Counted from the stretch's first letter, positions 17,287-26,040 are shown. The stretch is 64,000 nucleotides of DNA from Marinifilum sp. D714 (GCF_030851345.1 NZ_JALPNU010000002.1:62001-126000), one strand, 5' to 3'. Numbers and translations: made by a program. The notes: a model not told the origin generated them from the letters alone.

Positions 17287-17314
17287 CAGCTTGGCTGCTA
17301 ATGCAGCCAAGCTG
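17287..17314 (+). terminator. Strong intrinsic terminator after the COG2509 gene
   Basis: A perfect 12-bp stem CAGCTTGGCTGC (17287-17298) / GCAGCCAAGCTG (17303-17314), loop TAAT, followed by TTTTTT. Confidence 0.95.
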
Positions 17315-17418
17315 TTTTTTCAAGTTTATTTGGATTGGAAAAGATAAGTTGCATATAGTGCTGCAAAGTAATTTCACAAGCTCTGGAAAAATTATACAAC
17401 AAAACTTAAATATTCCTT

Positions 17419-17715
17419 TTACTTTTTCACAAGTTCCTTATTTAATAAGATAAAAGCACGACTTTCTTCATTGTCAACCATTTTAAAAAAGCTGCAGTTT
17501 ATGCATCCTAAAAGCTTTTCTTCAATTTCTCCTTGAATACTTTTATTGCATAATGTGCCTTCAATAGTCCAACAACTTCTTCCAGCGTTAGTGCCATTAT
17601 TTATACCAGAGTTTGCAATTGATGTACTCGCAGGACAAATACCTAATTCATTGGTATTAACACCTCCAATTTCTCTTCCACACTCAAAATATTCCCAACA
17701 ATTTAATTTTGCCAT
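17419..17715 (-). CDS. Two-CW domain protein
   Basis: This 98-residue soluble protein has the paired Cys-Trp layout that names the family: NCWEYFECGREIGG (C6, W7, C12) and RSCWTIEGTLC (C48, W49, C56), with further cysteines at C27, C70 and C73 in LGCINCSFF. Seven cysteines in so short a protein suggest metal or redox binding. The function is unknown; elsewhere the domain is often joined to sensory modules. It is 113 bp downstream of the DNPH1-DUF4269 gene on the same strand, and may be cotranscribed. Confidence 0.85.
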   Translation of the reverse strand: MAKLNCWEYFECGREIGGVNTNELGICPASTSIANSGINNGTNAGRSCWTIEGTLCNKSIQGEIEEKLLGCINCSFFKMVDNEESRAFILLNKELVKK

Positions 17716-17828
17716 CTTCTACTATTCCCCCGATCAAAAATAAATATCCTTGCATTAACTCTAATATCAATTTGATAGAGTATACTTATTTTAGGGTAAA
17801 ACAATCTCTCGTCTAAGAATTTGAACTT

Positions 17829-18788
17829 TTACTTCCAAAGTTTTTTGATTTCACCATCACTATAGGATTCAAGCTTCAATAGCTCATAAAAAGGATCACC
17901 TTCCAGATTTAGCAGATTAGCAAAAGCGGGTTCAGTTTTAACACCTGTTTCTTTCAATTTTACCACTTCTTTATTAAAATCTTCACCTAAAAGTTTTAAA
18001 ATGCGATCCTCAATCAACATGTGTCGATAAGAATTCTGCGCTACAACCGGATATGCTGAACCAAAAATTTCGATATCGAAACCTTCGTAATTAAACTTGG
18101 CAACTACTACCCAATAACCAGCTTTTTCTTTTTGCTCAATTTTAAAATCTTTTTGTTTTCCGTAAATTGATTCCACAACACGTTCAAAACGGTCAGCATC
18201 AAAAAACCTACAGGCAATATCCAAATCACTTTCTTTTACTGATATGCCAATTGGAATAGTACCTGTTAAAGTAGGATTGTATTCTGCCAAAGAATCTAAA
18301 ATTCCAAGTTTGTTCAGGCAATTATAGGCTTTTATCTGAATTGGTGATCCATCTTTTAAATAATTGATATTTCTCCAATCTTTATTGATGTCGCGAAACT
18401 GTTCAGCGAGTATTTGTTTGGTATCCTCAACTTTTGAATACTCGAAATTTTTTACTTGGGAGCAACCTGCTATCATTGCAGAAACCTGTTTTTTATCATT
18501 CTTTCGATACAAACAGATAATTGGTTTATTGAATTCGGCTGCGCGACCAATTTCGTAGCCAACTCCAAGCGAAGGAGTGGTTACCTCTGCTACCACCACA
18601 TCAGCTTCCATTACCCATTTTAAATCTCGGTCGTGAATTTCTTCATCTGATAAATTGGTATCCTGAACTTTAGAGCCAATATGCTCTGTTAGCACATTAC
18701 CATATTTTTTTAATTCATCGATAATCTGTTTGTAGATTTCAGCGTCCTCTTGTCCGCCTCGGATCGATCCTGAGAAGTATATTTTCAT
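17829..18788 (-). CDS. Fusion of DNPH1/Rcl-like nucleoside 5'-phosphate N-hydrolase and DUF4269
   Basis: Two domains in 319 residues. Residues 1-133 closely follow DNPH1/Rcl, which cleaves 5'-deoxynucleoside monophosphates to free base and deoxyribose 5-phosphate: IYFSGSIRGGQEDAEIY, YGNVLTEHIG, ADVVVAEVTTPSLGVGYEIG (catalytic Glu79) and VSAMIAG. Residues 150-319 are DUF4269, a nucleotidyltransferase-fold family: TGTIPIGISVKESDLDIAC (SDLD at 187-190, the likely acidic pair), VVVAKFNYEGFDIEIFG and QNSYRHMLIEDRILKLLG. I do not recall this pairing as described. One role might be disposal of modified nucleotides. Followed by the two-CW gene. Confidence 0.88.
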   Translation of the reverse strand: MKIYFSGSIRGGQEDAEIYKQIIDELKKYGNVLTEHIGSKVQDTNLSDEEIHDRDLKWVMEADVVVAEVTTPSLGVGYEIGRAAEFNKPIICLYRKNDKKQVSAMIAGCSQVKNFEYSKVEDTKQILAEQFRDINKDWRNINYLKDGSPIQIKAYNCLNKLGILDSLAEYNPTLTGTIPIGISVKESDLDIACRFFDADRFERVVESIYGKQKDFKIEQKEKAGYWVVVAKFNYEGFDIEIFGSAYPVVAQNSYRHMLIEDRILKLLGEDFNKEVVKLKETGVKTEPAFANLLNLEGDPFYELLKLESYSDGEIKKLWK

Positions 18789-18936
18789 AGTGTGTTTTTG
18801 TTGTTCTTGTATTTCTTTCGTGTAATTCTAATATAATTGAAATCTGTATATATTCCAATAGTTCAATATTTCTTAAAGTATAATTTCTGCAGAATAAAGC
18901 TCCTTTAAAATGGTTTATCGGGATGAGGTAAGACTC

Positions 18937-19506
18937 TTACCTCAACTGCCTCTTCACATGTTCGGGAATCAAATTTTGTAATCCTTTGGCTTGTGGCGAA
19001 TTGATATCGATGTATTTCCAATCGCTGGATTTTTTATTGGCAATGGCAACCATAGATCTATGAGCCTTAATGGTAAATGAATTACTTTCCTCGTTGTACT
19101 TCACATTTTCTTTACCAAATTCTTGTTCGAATTTAGGTTGAACCAATGCTGATCCTTGCGACATTAAGCCTGAAAGTCTCACCTTAACGATACCATAGTA
19201 ATGAATCTTACAATATTTCTCGTTACCCGATTCAACAACATCAGAAATTCTGTTGATGGATTTAAAATCGGTAGTCATTTTAACACCCATATTGTCCATT
19301 CCTTGCATGACCATGATCATATTGTCCTTGCTCATCATCTCAAAGATTCGAGGATACATCATTTCAGTTACAACATCCCATTGTTTGTTGTTAAAAGCAG
19401 TGGTATAACTGATTAAATCTTTCTCGAAAGTACTCTTTAGGTTTTTCTGTGCAAATGCACTGCTTAAAAGCAGAGATAGTATTGTTATTGCAAATAATCG
19501 TTTCAT
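18937..19506 (-). CDS. Secreted protein of unknown function
   Basis: The 189-residue product has a clear signal peptide (residues 1-19, ISLLLSSAFA-type end before QKN). The mature part, with FNNKQWDVVTEMMYPRIFEM and WKYIDINSPQAKGLQNLIP, resembles small NTF2-like or DUF-type secreted proteins in which a short alpha+beta domain ends in a folded W-KYID strand. No catalytic motif is visible. Its upstream region holds a 21-bp tandem repeat within the likely leader. Confidence 0.7.
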   Translation of the reverse strand: MKRLFAITILSLLLSSAFAQKNLKSTFEKDLISYTTAFNNKQWDVVTEMMYPRIFEMMSKDNMIMVMQGMDNMGVKMTTDFKSINRISDVVESGNEKYCKIHYYGIVKVRLSGLMSQGSALVQPKFEQEFGKENVKYNEESNSFTIKAHRSMVAIANKKSSDWKYIDINSPQAKGLQNLIPEHVKRQLR

Positions 19507-19678
19507 GTTGTTTTGTTTTAATTCGCTTGAATATAATAAAAAGGAGCTTGCTGCAGGACTTAAAAGATGTTAAAAATGATAATTTAGAAGAGAAAAGCAT
19601 GCCAAAATAGAGAACCAGCTTGAGGATAGATTAGTAGAATTCTCACTCATTATGTAAAAGGATTTACACAAGATTAGA

Positions 19679-19804
19679 GACTTTCATTTTAGCTACATAT
19701 CCATTCATTCTTCTTACTTACTCATTCATTCTTGTTACTTTTCCATTCATTCTTCCTACTTACACGTTCATTCTTGCTACTTATTCGTTCATATAAGCTA
19801 CAAA
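19679..19804. repeat. 21-bp tandem repeat, six copies
   Basis: Units are exactly 21 bp: 19679-19699, 19700-19720, 19721-19741, 19742-19762, 19763-19783 and 19784-19804, with consensus YCCATTCATTCTTSCTACTTA on the plus strand. The two end copies are more diverged. Although 21 is a multiple of three, minus-strand frames meet TAA or TAG in almost every unit, so it is not coding. It lies about 170 bp upstream of the minus-strand gene starting at 19506. Confidence 0.9.
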
Positions 19805-19870
19805 TTGATTCCCTTTTTACGAGTTAAAATGTTTTGTTTAAGGTTTATTGTGTAAATCAGATAGTATAAA

Positions 19871-19902
19871 AAACGACCAACCCCTATAGGAATTGGTCGT
19901 TT
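19871..19902 (-). terminator. Intrinsic terminator of the DUF4097-lnt transcript
   Basis: AAACGACCAA (19871-19880) pairs with TTGGTCGTTT (19893-19902), with an inner CCTATAGG palindrome; on the minus strand a TTTTTTATAC tract follows. It lies 19 bp after the DUF4097 stop. Confidence 0.85.
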
Positions 19903-19921
19903 GTATTTTAAGTAGAAAGTA

Positions 19922-20965
19922 TTACTCTAATCTCATCTTGCAATTGTTGGCGCGAATATTCAATTTCGAGATTGATTTCTTAGAGCCAACTTTTCCTTTT
20001 GCAACGTAAGTGTTTTTATCTGCAGTTTCTTCGTTCTTTAAAGTAAAATCATTCGAGTTGTCGAACTTCACCGACTTGTGATTGATTTCGTAATCGATGT
20101 TGCAACCTTCCATAAAGCTTAATCCAATATGGCCATATTTAGAATCTAGCTTAATGAAAGAGAACATGTTGTTAATGTTGAAAACATTGATGTGACCGAA
20201 TTTTAATTCGTAGTCAATTTCGTCACCCAATTGAGCAATTTCAAATTTGGTAAAGTTCGAAGTACCGTATAGTGTTTCAATCTCTTTTACATCAAATTTA
20301 TCGCGTGCCGATTTAATGTTTAGGTTGTCGATTACCTGAATGTTGTATTCAGAATCGCGGCTTTCTCCCGAGATTTTATCAGCATTCTCAATTTTAATTT
20401 CAGAACCAGTAGCATCCAATTCTGTGATTGCAAGCTGATTGATTTTTGCATTTACATTAGAAAACTTTAAACTGTTGTTGCCATTTAAGCTATTAGCGGT
20501 GAAGTTTCCACCATTTTGATCCAAGGTAAACTTGGCATTGTGATCGTCCAGAAATACATCACCATCTTTCTGAATGATTTCAAGATTTACAGAAGCAGGC
20601 ATTTGCACTGTGTACGAAATTTTAATTTTACCCTTGTTGAACAATGAGTTGGTTAATTTCCTGAGGGAAAAGAAATCTCCCAAAACCGTTTGAGCTACCA
20701 ACTGCTGACCTCCCTCAGTAAAATCGATATTGATGTTCTCAACCATGGTAGCATTTTTATCTTCTTTTGATCCGTCAACCGCGATTAGAACTTCGAAATG
20801 AATTTCATCTTTATCCCAATTCTTAATCTGGACTTTTCCGTAATGGGCATCTATTTTTAGGTTCTCAACAGACTTGAATGTCTTTTCAATTTTCTTGTGT
20901 TTTGCTGCGCTAAGCGTCCCGCTCATCATGCAAACCGTAAGTAAGGCAAGTAATAATCGATACAT
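19922..20965 (-). CDS. Secreted DUF4097-type beta-helical (adhesin-like) protein
   Basis: This 347-residue exported protein has a signal peptide (1-20, ending TLSA). It has many short beta-strand repeats such as LKIDAHYGKVQIKNW, LEIIQKDGDVFLDD and FNINNMFSFIKLDSKYGHIGLS. The pattern matches DUF4097 putative adhesins that fold as a right-handed beta structure, often next to membrane or signalling genes. It follows lnt by 48 bp on the same strand. Biochemical role unknown. Confidence 0.78.
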   Translation of the reverse strand: MYRLLLALLTVCMMSGTLSAAKHKKIEKTFKSVENLKIDAHYGKVQIKNWDKDEIHFEVLIAVDGSKEDKNATMVENINIDFTEGGQQLVAQTVLGDFFSLRKLTNSLFNKGKIKISYTVQMPASVNLEIIQKDGDVFLDDHNAKFTLDQNGGNFTANSLNGNNSLKFSNVNAKINQLAITELDATGSEIKIENADKISGESRDSEYNIQVIDNLNIKSARDKFDVKEIETLYGTSNFTKFEIAQLGDEIDYELKFGHINVFNINNMFSFIKLDSKYGHIGLSFMEGCNIDYEINHKSVKFDNSNDFTLKNEETADKNTYVAKGKVGSKKSISKLNIRANNCKMRLE

Positions 20966-21013
20966 ATTGTGTGAAATTTTAGTTTTTTAATAGTTCATTC
21001 AAAATTAATGGAA

Positions 21014-22537
21014 TTAAAACTTTCTGCCTGATAATCGATGCGTATAAGTACGAATTTTAACAAAGATTAAGAGAAGAATGGCAAAAAACAGGCAAGTTCG
21101 ACCAATGTAATCTCCATGCTCAGAATAGAAAGTTTTAGCACTTAATAAACTCAGATTTCCGCTAAGTATTGTTTTGTTCCACCAACTTGTTTTAGCAATT
21201 ATCGTGCCTTTAGAGTTGATATGAGCAGAAATTCCATTGTTTGCAACGCGAATATAATCGCGACGATTTTCAATGGCTCTAATGCGGCTAAAGTTAAAAT
21301 GATGCAGATAACCAGGAGTATTTTTCCACCAGCCATCGTTGGTAATCATGCAAATAAATCCAGCTGTTTCAGGAATACGTCTTGCACAGTAGTCACCAAA
21401 AATAGATTCGAAACAAACCACAGGCACAATTGCAGTTGAATCGGCCATAAAGTAATCCGTTTCATTTCTACTGCTGTAGGTTCCATTGTAACCACCTAAT
21501 TCAAGAGAATATTTATCTAAGAATCCCAGGTATTTATCGAAAGGAATTCTCTCAAACATGGGAACCAATTTGGTTTTGTGGTAGAACTGAGGAATAGAAT
21601 CGCTGATTAAAAGTGCTGAGTTGAATGATTCATCATCAATCTTACTGTGAACTCCAATCAGAAAATTTGTTTTTGGATATTTCTCTTTTAAGTTGACAAG
21701 TTGTTGATAATAAACTGAAGAATTGGGCTGCTTTTCATTAATTGCCTGAAGAATTAACGTTTCTGGTCCAAACAGATAATCAGGCTGTAATGCTTTACAA
21801 ATAGAATCAGTCAATCCAATAAATTTGTTAAAATGGATTGCTTGATTTTCGGGAACAAACTTCTCGGTATAAGGGTCGAGATTGGGTTGAATTAATGCAA
21901 ATGTTCGATTGTCTGATATGTTTTCAGGATTGATGTCATTTTTAATGGAAGAATATAGAAGAGGGATTCCAAATAAGATCAATAAAATGAATACTTGCGA
22001 ATAGCGAAAGTCCTTTTCTCGTCGGATGATTTCAAAGATGCAGAAGTTGATGAGGATGATCCACAAACTACCACCTCTGGTACCAGTGTATTCATACCAT
22101 TGTATCCATGCAGGAGCAGAGGCGAACGCATTGCCCAGGTTTAACCAAGGCCAGGCCAAATCCCACTGTGTATGAAAATATTCAAAACCTAGCCAAATAA
22201 TCAGAAATGGAATAAGTATTGAAATTCGCATGGTCTGCCTTGCTTTACTGATCAACCAAAATATCAGCGCAAGCAGCATTGAATTTATTAAAATGATGAG
22301 AGTAACTCCTAAAATATGTGCTTGTGCCACCCACCAATAAGCCATTGCATTCCAAACTGTAATACTTAGAAATGTGTAGTTGAAAAGTAAATATGGATTG
22401 TGATGCTTTTTAAGCCTTTCTTCCAGAAACAGTAATGGAATCCATGCAAATAGTATCAGGAAAAAAAGTGATGGTATACAAAACGGAATTCCAAGAAGAA
22501 TTCCTGAACTTAAGGCAAGAAGAATGTTTTTATTCAC
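21014..22537 (-). CDS. lnt: Apolipoprotein N-acyltransferase Lnt
   Basis: This 507-residue inner-membrane enzyme adds the third acyl chain to lipoproteins. Six or seven N-terminal helices (to about residue 200) are followed by a nitrilase-fold domain. The catalytic triad is visible: Glu in FGPETLIL, Lys in YHKTKLVPMFERIPF and Cys in VVCFESIFGD. A final helix (FFAILLLIFV) ends the protein. It starts 2 bp after the EamA stop, so translation is likely coupled. Confidence 0.96.
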   Translation of the reverse strand: MNKNILLALSSGILLGIPFCIPSLFFLILFAWIPLLFLEERLKKHHNPYLLFNYTFLSITVWNAMAYWWVAQAHILGVTLIILINSMLLALIFWLISKARQTMRISILIPFLIIWLGFEYFHTQWDLAWPWLNLGNAFASAPAWIQWYEYTGTRGGSLWIILINFCIFEIIRREKDFRYSQVFILLILFGIPLLYSSIKNDINPENISDNRTFALIQPNLDPYTEKFVPENQAIHFNKFIGLTDSICKALQPDYLFGPETLILQAINEKQPNSSVYYQQLVNLKEKYPKTNFLIGVHSKIDDESFNSALLISDSIPQFYHKTKLVPMFERIPFDKYLGFLDKYSLELGGYNGTYSSRNETDYFMADSTAIVPVVCFESIFGDYCARRIPETAGFICMITNDGWWKNTPGYLHHFNFSRIRAIENRRDYIRVANNGISAHINSKGTIIAKTSWWNKTILSGNLSLLSAKTFYSEHGDYIGRTCLFFAILLLIFVKIRTYTHRLSGRKF

Positions 22538-22539
22538 AA

Positions 22540-23406
22540 TTATCGGTGTGTTAGGTTAACTCCCACTAAGATAATGATAATTGATGCGATTTGTGCCAAT
22601 GAAATTTGATCTCCTCCGATTACAATTCCCCAGAAAATTGCCACTATGGGAATAAGATAGGCAATGGAAGCTGCAAAAACGTGCGACGATTGTTTAATGA
22701 GGCGATTGTAAAATATTACTCCTGCAAAAGTTAGTAAGGCCAATAGGGTAAGCATTAAAGCACTGTTGGTAAAATTTTCAGCTGCCAATGGTGCGCTGAG
22801 ATCTGTAAATGCCAAATAAGAACCTGCCATAGGTCCAACAAAAAGGAATGCCAAAGATGCAATTTCGGTACCTGTAAGTTTTGGTAAGGCAAAGCTTATA
22901 ATGTTAATACTGGTAGCAACCGAAACCATTGCCATAAAAACATAGAAAATCCCCAGTAAATGGGTTGTTCCATGAGACTCACCGGAAAAGATGATGATTA
23001 ATGTTCCTGTGAAACCAAGTAAAATACCTCCGATTATTTTTATGTTGGTTTTGTTTTTAAATAATAGGATTGCCATTAACAAAGTGATTGTTGGCAGCAT
23101 GGCAGTTAGCATACCAGCAATTGAGGAGCTGATTAAGGTTTGAGCTTTGGCAAAAAAGTAGGAGGGACCAATGTTACCAGTCAATCCCGATAATATCAAA
23201 GGAATGATATTATCCTTACCAAGCTTTTTAAAATTCTTAAATATTAATGGAAGAAACAGTAAAAAAGACAGGAAAACCTGAAAGGCAGCAACCTGATCGT
23301 GGCTAAAACTTTCTAAGGCAATTTCCCTTAAAATATATGGGCTACCCCAAATGAATGATACCAATAAGAGTAAAAGCCAGTTGCTTTTTTTGTTTGATCC
23401 TTCCAT
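22540..23406 (-). CDS. EamA/DMT family transporter
   Basis: The 288-residue membrane protein has about ten helices arranged as two EamA repeats (residues 10-140 and 150-285), with the usual motif WGSPYILREIAL at the start and SSIAGMLTAMLPTITLLMA at the end of repeat one. Members export metabolites or amino acids; substrate not predictable. It lies between the DUF4924 gene (21 bp upstream) and lnt. Confidence 0.92.
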   Translation of the reverse strand: MEGSNKKSNWLLLLLVSFIWGSPYILREIALESFSHDQVAAFQVFLSFLLFLPLIFKNFKKLGKDNIIPLILSGLTGNIGPSYFFAKAQTLISSSIAGMLTAMLPTITLLMAILLFKNKTNIKIIGGILLGFTGTLIIIFSGESHGTTHLLGIFYVFMAMVSVATSINIISFALPKLTGTEIASLAFLFVGPMAGSYLAFTDLSAPLAAENFTNSALMLTLLALLTFAGVIFYNRLIKQSSHVFAASIAYLIPIVAIFWGIVIGGDQISLAQIASIIIILVGVNLTHR

Positions 23407-23427
23407 AAGTATTTAAGAGACTTTATA

Positions 23428-23967
23428 CTATTCCTTTTCTTCTTCGAAAGCTTTGTACTTGGCAGTTAAATCTGAGATTAACTGGCTAAAAGTTGTAACA
23501 GCAGCAATCGTTTCTTTCGAGATTTCTTTTTGTTGAAGTTTTAGCATTAAAATGCCATATAAAGCAGTAAGACAAACTTCAATGTCGTTATTTTCTTCTT
23601 TTGCTTGAGATTTTTGGCGAAATTCAGCAATGTTACCAGCTGCTTTTTCGAATAATCCAATGTAAGCGGTGTCCTTTTTGTTATTCAAAAGGTGTAAGTG
23701 AAAATCGAATAGTTCATTTACATTGTTTTTTAGGATTTGTAAATGTCCACGTTCTTCCACTTTTTCAATTTTCATCATTTCAATCAAGTTTTCGTACCAG
23801 GCTCTAATTTCCTGATGCTTTTCATCATCTTGTTTGAACTGAGAAATGATGTTTTTATCAACAGCTTCGATGTCGAATTTATAAGCTCTTAAAATATCTT
23901 CAACTTGCCACATGTATAAAATGTACTCGGCCAAGTTCGTTTTTCTTTTTTCCTGTGCTATGATCAT
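23428..23967 (-). CDS. DUF4924 family protein
   Basis: I place the start at ATG 23967, giving MIIAQEKRKTNLAEYILYMW, the usual N-terminus of the family. A frame-extending ATG lies 21 bp upstream (23988) inside an AT-rich imperfect repeat. The 179-residue protein is all-alpha and acidic at the end (AFEEEKE). DUF4924 is confined to Bacteroidota and has no known function. It sits between hslR and the EamA gene. Confidence 0.85.
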   Translation of the reverse strand: MIIAQEKRKTNLAEYILYMWQVEDILRAYKFDIEAVDKNIISQFKQDDEKHQEIRAWYENLIEMMKIEKVEERGHLQILKNNVNELFDFHLHLLNNKKDTAYIGLFEKAAGNIAEFRQKSQAKEENNDIEVCLTALYGILMLKLQQKEISKETIAAVTTFSQLISDLTAKYKAFEEEKE

Positions 23968-24037
23968 GATACGGTTATCAGTTAACAATTAACAGTTATC
24001 AGTCAACAGTTATTACTGCTCACTGTTCATTGTATTA

Positions 24038-24415
24038 TTATCCTTTTTTCAATTTATCTATCAATCTTCGTTCTAATTTTGTAGGACGACCTGCTCCTCT
24101 TTGGCGTTGTTCGAAACCATAGGTTTTGGTTGCATTTAGCAAATCCAATTGGTCTTGTGCGGTAATGTCCTCTACAAAATCAACTGCCAATTTAGCCGAC
24201 ATTCTTTTGCCAGATATTGCTTTAACACGATAACTTCGAATAATGGGAGGAACGCGAATGTCGATTTTTTCGTTCAATTTTACTTCTCTCGAAGGCTTAA
24301 TTGTAACACCATCTATGCTTACCTTTCCTTTTTTACAAGCTTCGGCGGCCATACTGCGGGTTTTAAAAATTCGAACTGCCCACATCCATTTGTCAACTCT
24401 TACCTTATCGTCCAT
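24038..24415 (-). CDS. hslR: RNA-binding S4 domain protein, Hsp15-like
   Basis: The 125-residue protein begins with an S4 domain (VRVDKWMWAVRIFKTRSMAA, then GKVSIDGVTIKPSREVK) and has a basic C-terminal tail (QRQRGAGRPTKLERRLID). Hsp15 rescues stalled 50S subunits that carry a nascent chain. It is 10 bp downstream of pth, which recycles the peptidyl-tRNA from the same process, so the pairing makes functional sense. Confidence 0.93.
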   Translation of the reverse strand: MDDKVRVDKWMWAVRIFKTRSMAAEACKKGKVSIDGVTIKPSREVKLNEKIDIRVPPIIRSYRVKAISGKRMSAKLAVDFVEDITAQDQLDLLNATKTYGFEQRQRGAGRPTKLERRLIDKLKKG

Positions 24416-24425
24416 GTCTTGTAGT

Positions 24426-25001
24426 CTATTTCCCTTTTTTCTTGGTGTTATATGCCGTCATGGTTCTTTGAATTCCAATTGTACTCATTCCTTTGATCAT
24501 GTTGATACAGATTTTGTATAGGTCAGGTAGTTTTTCGGATTCTTCTTCGGTCCATTTTCCCAAAACATAGTCTACTTGCTGTCCTTTGTGAAAATCATCG
24601 CCAATGCCAAAGCGAAGGCGGGCATAGTTTTGATGGCCTAAAGTTGCATTGATGTGCTTCAACCCATTGTGCCCAGCATCACTACCTTTTGGTCTTAAAC
24701 GCAAAGTTCCAAATGGCAAGGCAAGATCATCTACCAGGACCATCATGTTTTCAACTGGAATTTTCTCTTTCTGTAACCAGTAATTAACAGCTTTCCCACT
24801 GAGATTCATGTAAGTGCTTGGTTTTACAAGAATATAGGTTCTGCCTTTAAATTTATATTCGCACATTGCTCCGTAACGAGCATCTTTAAATTCAATTTTT
24901 GCAGTTTCTGCAAGTGCATCCAAAATGCTAAAACCAATATTGTGTCGGGTGTTGTGATATTCTGCACCAATATTTCCTAAACCCACAACCAGATATTTCA
25001 T
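24426..25001 (-). CDS. pth: Peptidyl-tRNA hydrolase
   Basis: I choose ATG 25001, giving [20 protein letters not shown], the normal Pth N-terminus, and 191 residues. A longer frame reaches 25070 ([20 protein letters not shown]) and 25166; the 25070 start would add a short basic helix and cannot be excluded. Conserved residues are Asn in GLGN, His in NTRHNIGF, Asp in LVDDLALP and Asn in AGHNGLKH. It frees stalled peptidyl-tRNA. Followed after 10 bp by hslR. Confidence 0.95.
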   Translation of the reverse strand: MKYLVVGLGNIGAEYHNTRHNIGFSILDALAETAKIEFKDARYGAMCEYKFKGRTYILVKPSTYMNLSGKAVNYWLQKEKIPVENMMVLVDDLALPFGTLRLRPKGSDAGHNGLKHINATLGHQNYARLRFGIGDDFHKGQQVDYVLGKWTEEESEKLPDLYKICINMIKGMSTIGIQRTMTAYNTKKKGK

Positions 25002-25461
25002 TGGATCAAATTTTTTATCCCTATAGGAGGAATTTTTTTTCCTCAATAATTTTTTCAGGAACTGTATCATAACAAATCCAAAGTTAGAATAATTGTTTAA
25101 ATCTATGGATGTGTTCGATATCAGAATTAAGCTTAAAACCTGAGTTCGATTAAAAATATCCATCACGGAAAGTCAGATTTATTTAAGATTTGCATTAAAA
25201 AATCTGAAAGAATATCGGGATATTTTAAAGAGTTTTTAATGTGAAGATTGGATGAAGCTGACTTTTTCAAAGAATTTGACTGCTTTTGGCATAAATTCCC
25301 TCAAATCCCCTTGAAATATCTCGATATTCCTTTGAAAATTTGAGAAAATTTCTACTCAAAACCAGTGCAAACTGTGATAATATTTTTAACCAAACTCAGG
25401 TTTATAAAAAACCTCCCAAACCTTAAAGGTAGGGAGGTTATATTTTTTATCTGAGAATAAA
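25002..25461. other. Gap between pth and rplY: possible pth extension, palindromes, terminator
   Basis: From 25002 to 25166 the pth frame stays open without family similarity. The rest holds two near-identical imperfect palindromes in inverted orientation, GAATATCGGGATATT (25210-25224) and AAATATCTCGATATTC (25314-25329), and the rplY terminator at 25410-25439. Nothing else is seen. Confidence 0.5.
25410..25439 (-). terminator. Intrinsic terminator of rplY
   Basis: AACCTCCC (25410-25417) pairs with GGGAGGTT (25432-25439), with an inner CCTT/AAGG; on the minus strand TTTTTTATAAA follows. It is 22 bp after the rplY stop. Confidence 0.9.
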
Positions 25462-26040
25462 TTATTCTGCAGCAGCAGCCTGAGCAGCAGCACGAGCAGC
25501 TCTTGTAAGCTTAACTTGTACAACTACGGCATTTTTAGCATTCAATAATTCTAGGTTATCGAAAGCAAGTTCTCTAATCTGAGTACTCTTACCAAGACCT
25601 AAGTCAGTTACATTGATAGGTAAGAATTCAGGAAGATCTTTCATTAAACCTTTAACTTTTAGTTTTCTCAAGTTAACTGCCAATTTACCACCGGCCTGAA
25701 CACCTTTCGCGAATCCTTCAACCTTAATTGGAATCTGAACTTCGAAAGCTTTGTCTTCGAATACTTCGTAAAAATCAGCGTGGATAGCTTTATCAGTAGT
25801 AGCGTGGAATTGAACTTCTCTCAATACTGCTGTTAACTCTTTTCCTTCGATATCGAATTTTACGATGAAAGTTTCTGGAGTGTAAAGCAATTTGTTGATG
25901 TCTTTCTCGCTAACTGCAAAGTGGATGTTTTCTTCACCACCGTACAATTCACAAGGAACCATTTCTTCTCTACGTAAAGCTTTAGTCGCTTTTTTTCCTA
26001 AGTCAGTTCTTAAAGAACCTTTTAATTCTAATGTTCTCAT
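25462..26040 (-). CDS. rplY: 50S ribosomal protein L25/Ctc
   Basis: This is a 192-residue long-form L25 (Ctc type). The N-terminal 5S-rRNA-binding domain reads MRTLELKGSLRTDLGKKATK and LRREEMVPCELYGG. The C-terminal TL5-like domain contains VQIPIKVEGFAKGVQAGGKL. An alanine-rich tail (RAARAAAQAAAAE) ends it. Own promoter and terminator; next on the strand is pth after a large gap, and prs lies upstream. Confidence 0.97.
   Translation of the reverse strand: MRTLELKGSLRTDLGKKATKALRREEMVPCELYGGEENIHFAVSEKDINKLLYTPETFIVKFDIEGKELTAVLREVQFHATTDKAIHADFYEVFEDKAFEVQIPIKVEGFAKGVQAGGKLAVNLRKLKVKGLMKDLPEFLPINVTDLGLGKSTQIRELAFDNLELLNAKNAVVVQVKLTRAARAAAQAAAAE

Larger units (their letters stand above)
19507..19921. 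other. 415-bp intergenic region with tandem repeat and terminator
   Basis: Between the secreted-protein gene and the DUF4097 gene, both on the minus strand. It holds six 21-bp repeats (19679-19804) and the bidirectional-looking terminator at 19871-19902. No coding frame or known RNA is seen in the rest. Confidence 0.7.

Noticed and set aside
19679-19804. Coding repeat (heptapeptide) array
   Set aside because: The 21-bp units contain stop codons in the relevant minus-strand frames and no start or flanking coding sequence.
25002-25166. 55-residue extension of peptidyl-tRNA hydrolase
   Set aside because: Most of it has no family match; only the 25070 start remains a minor alternative.
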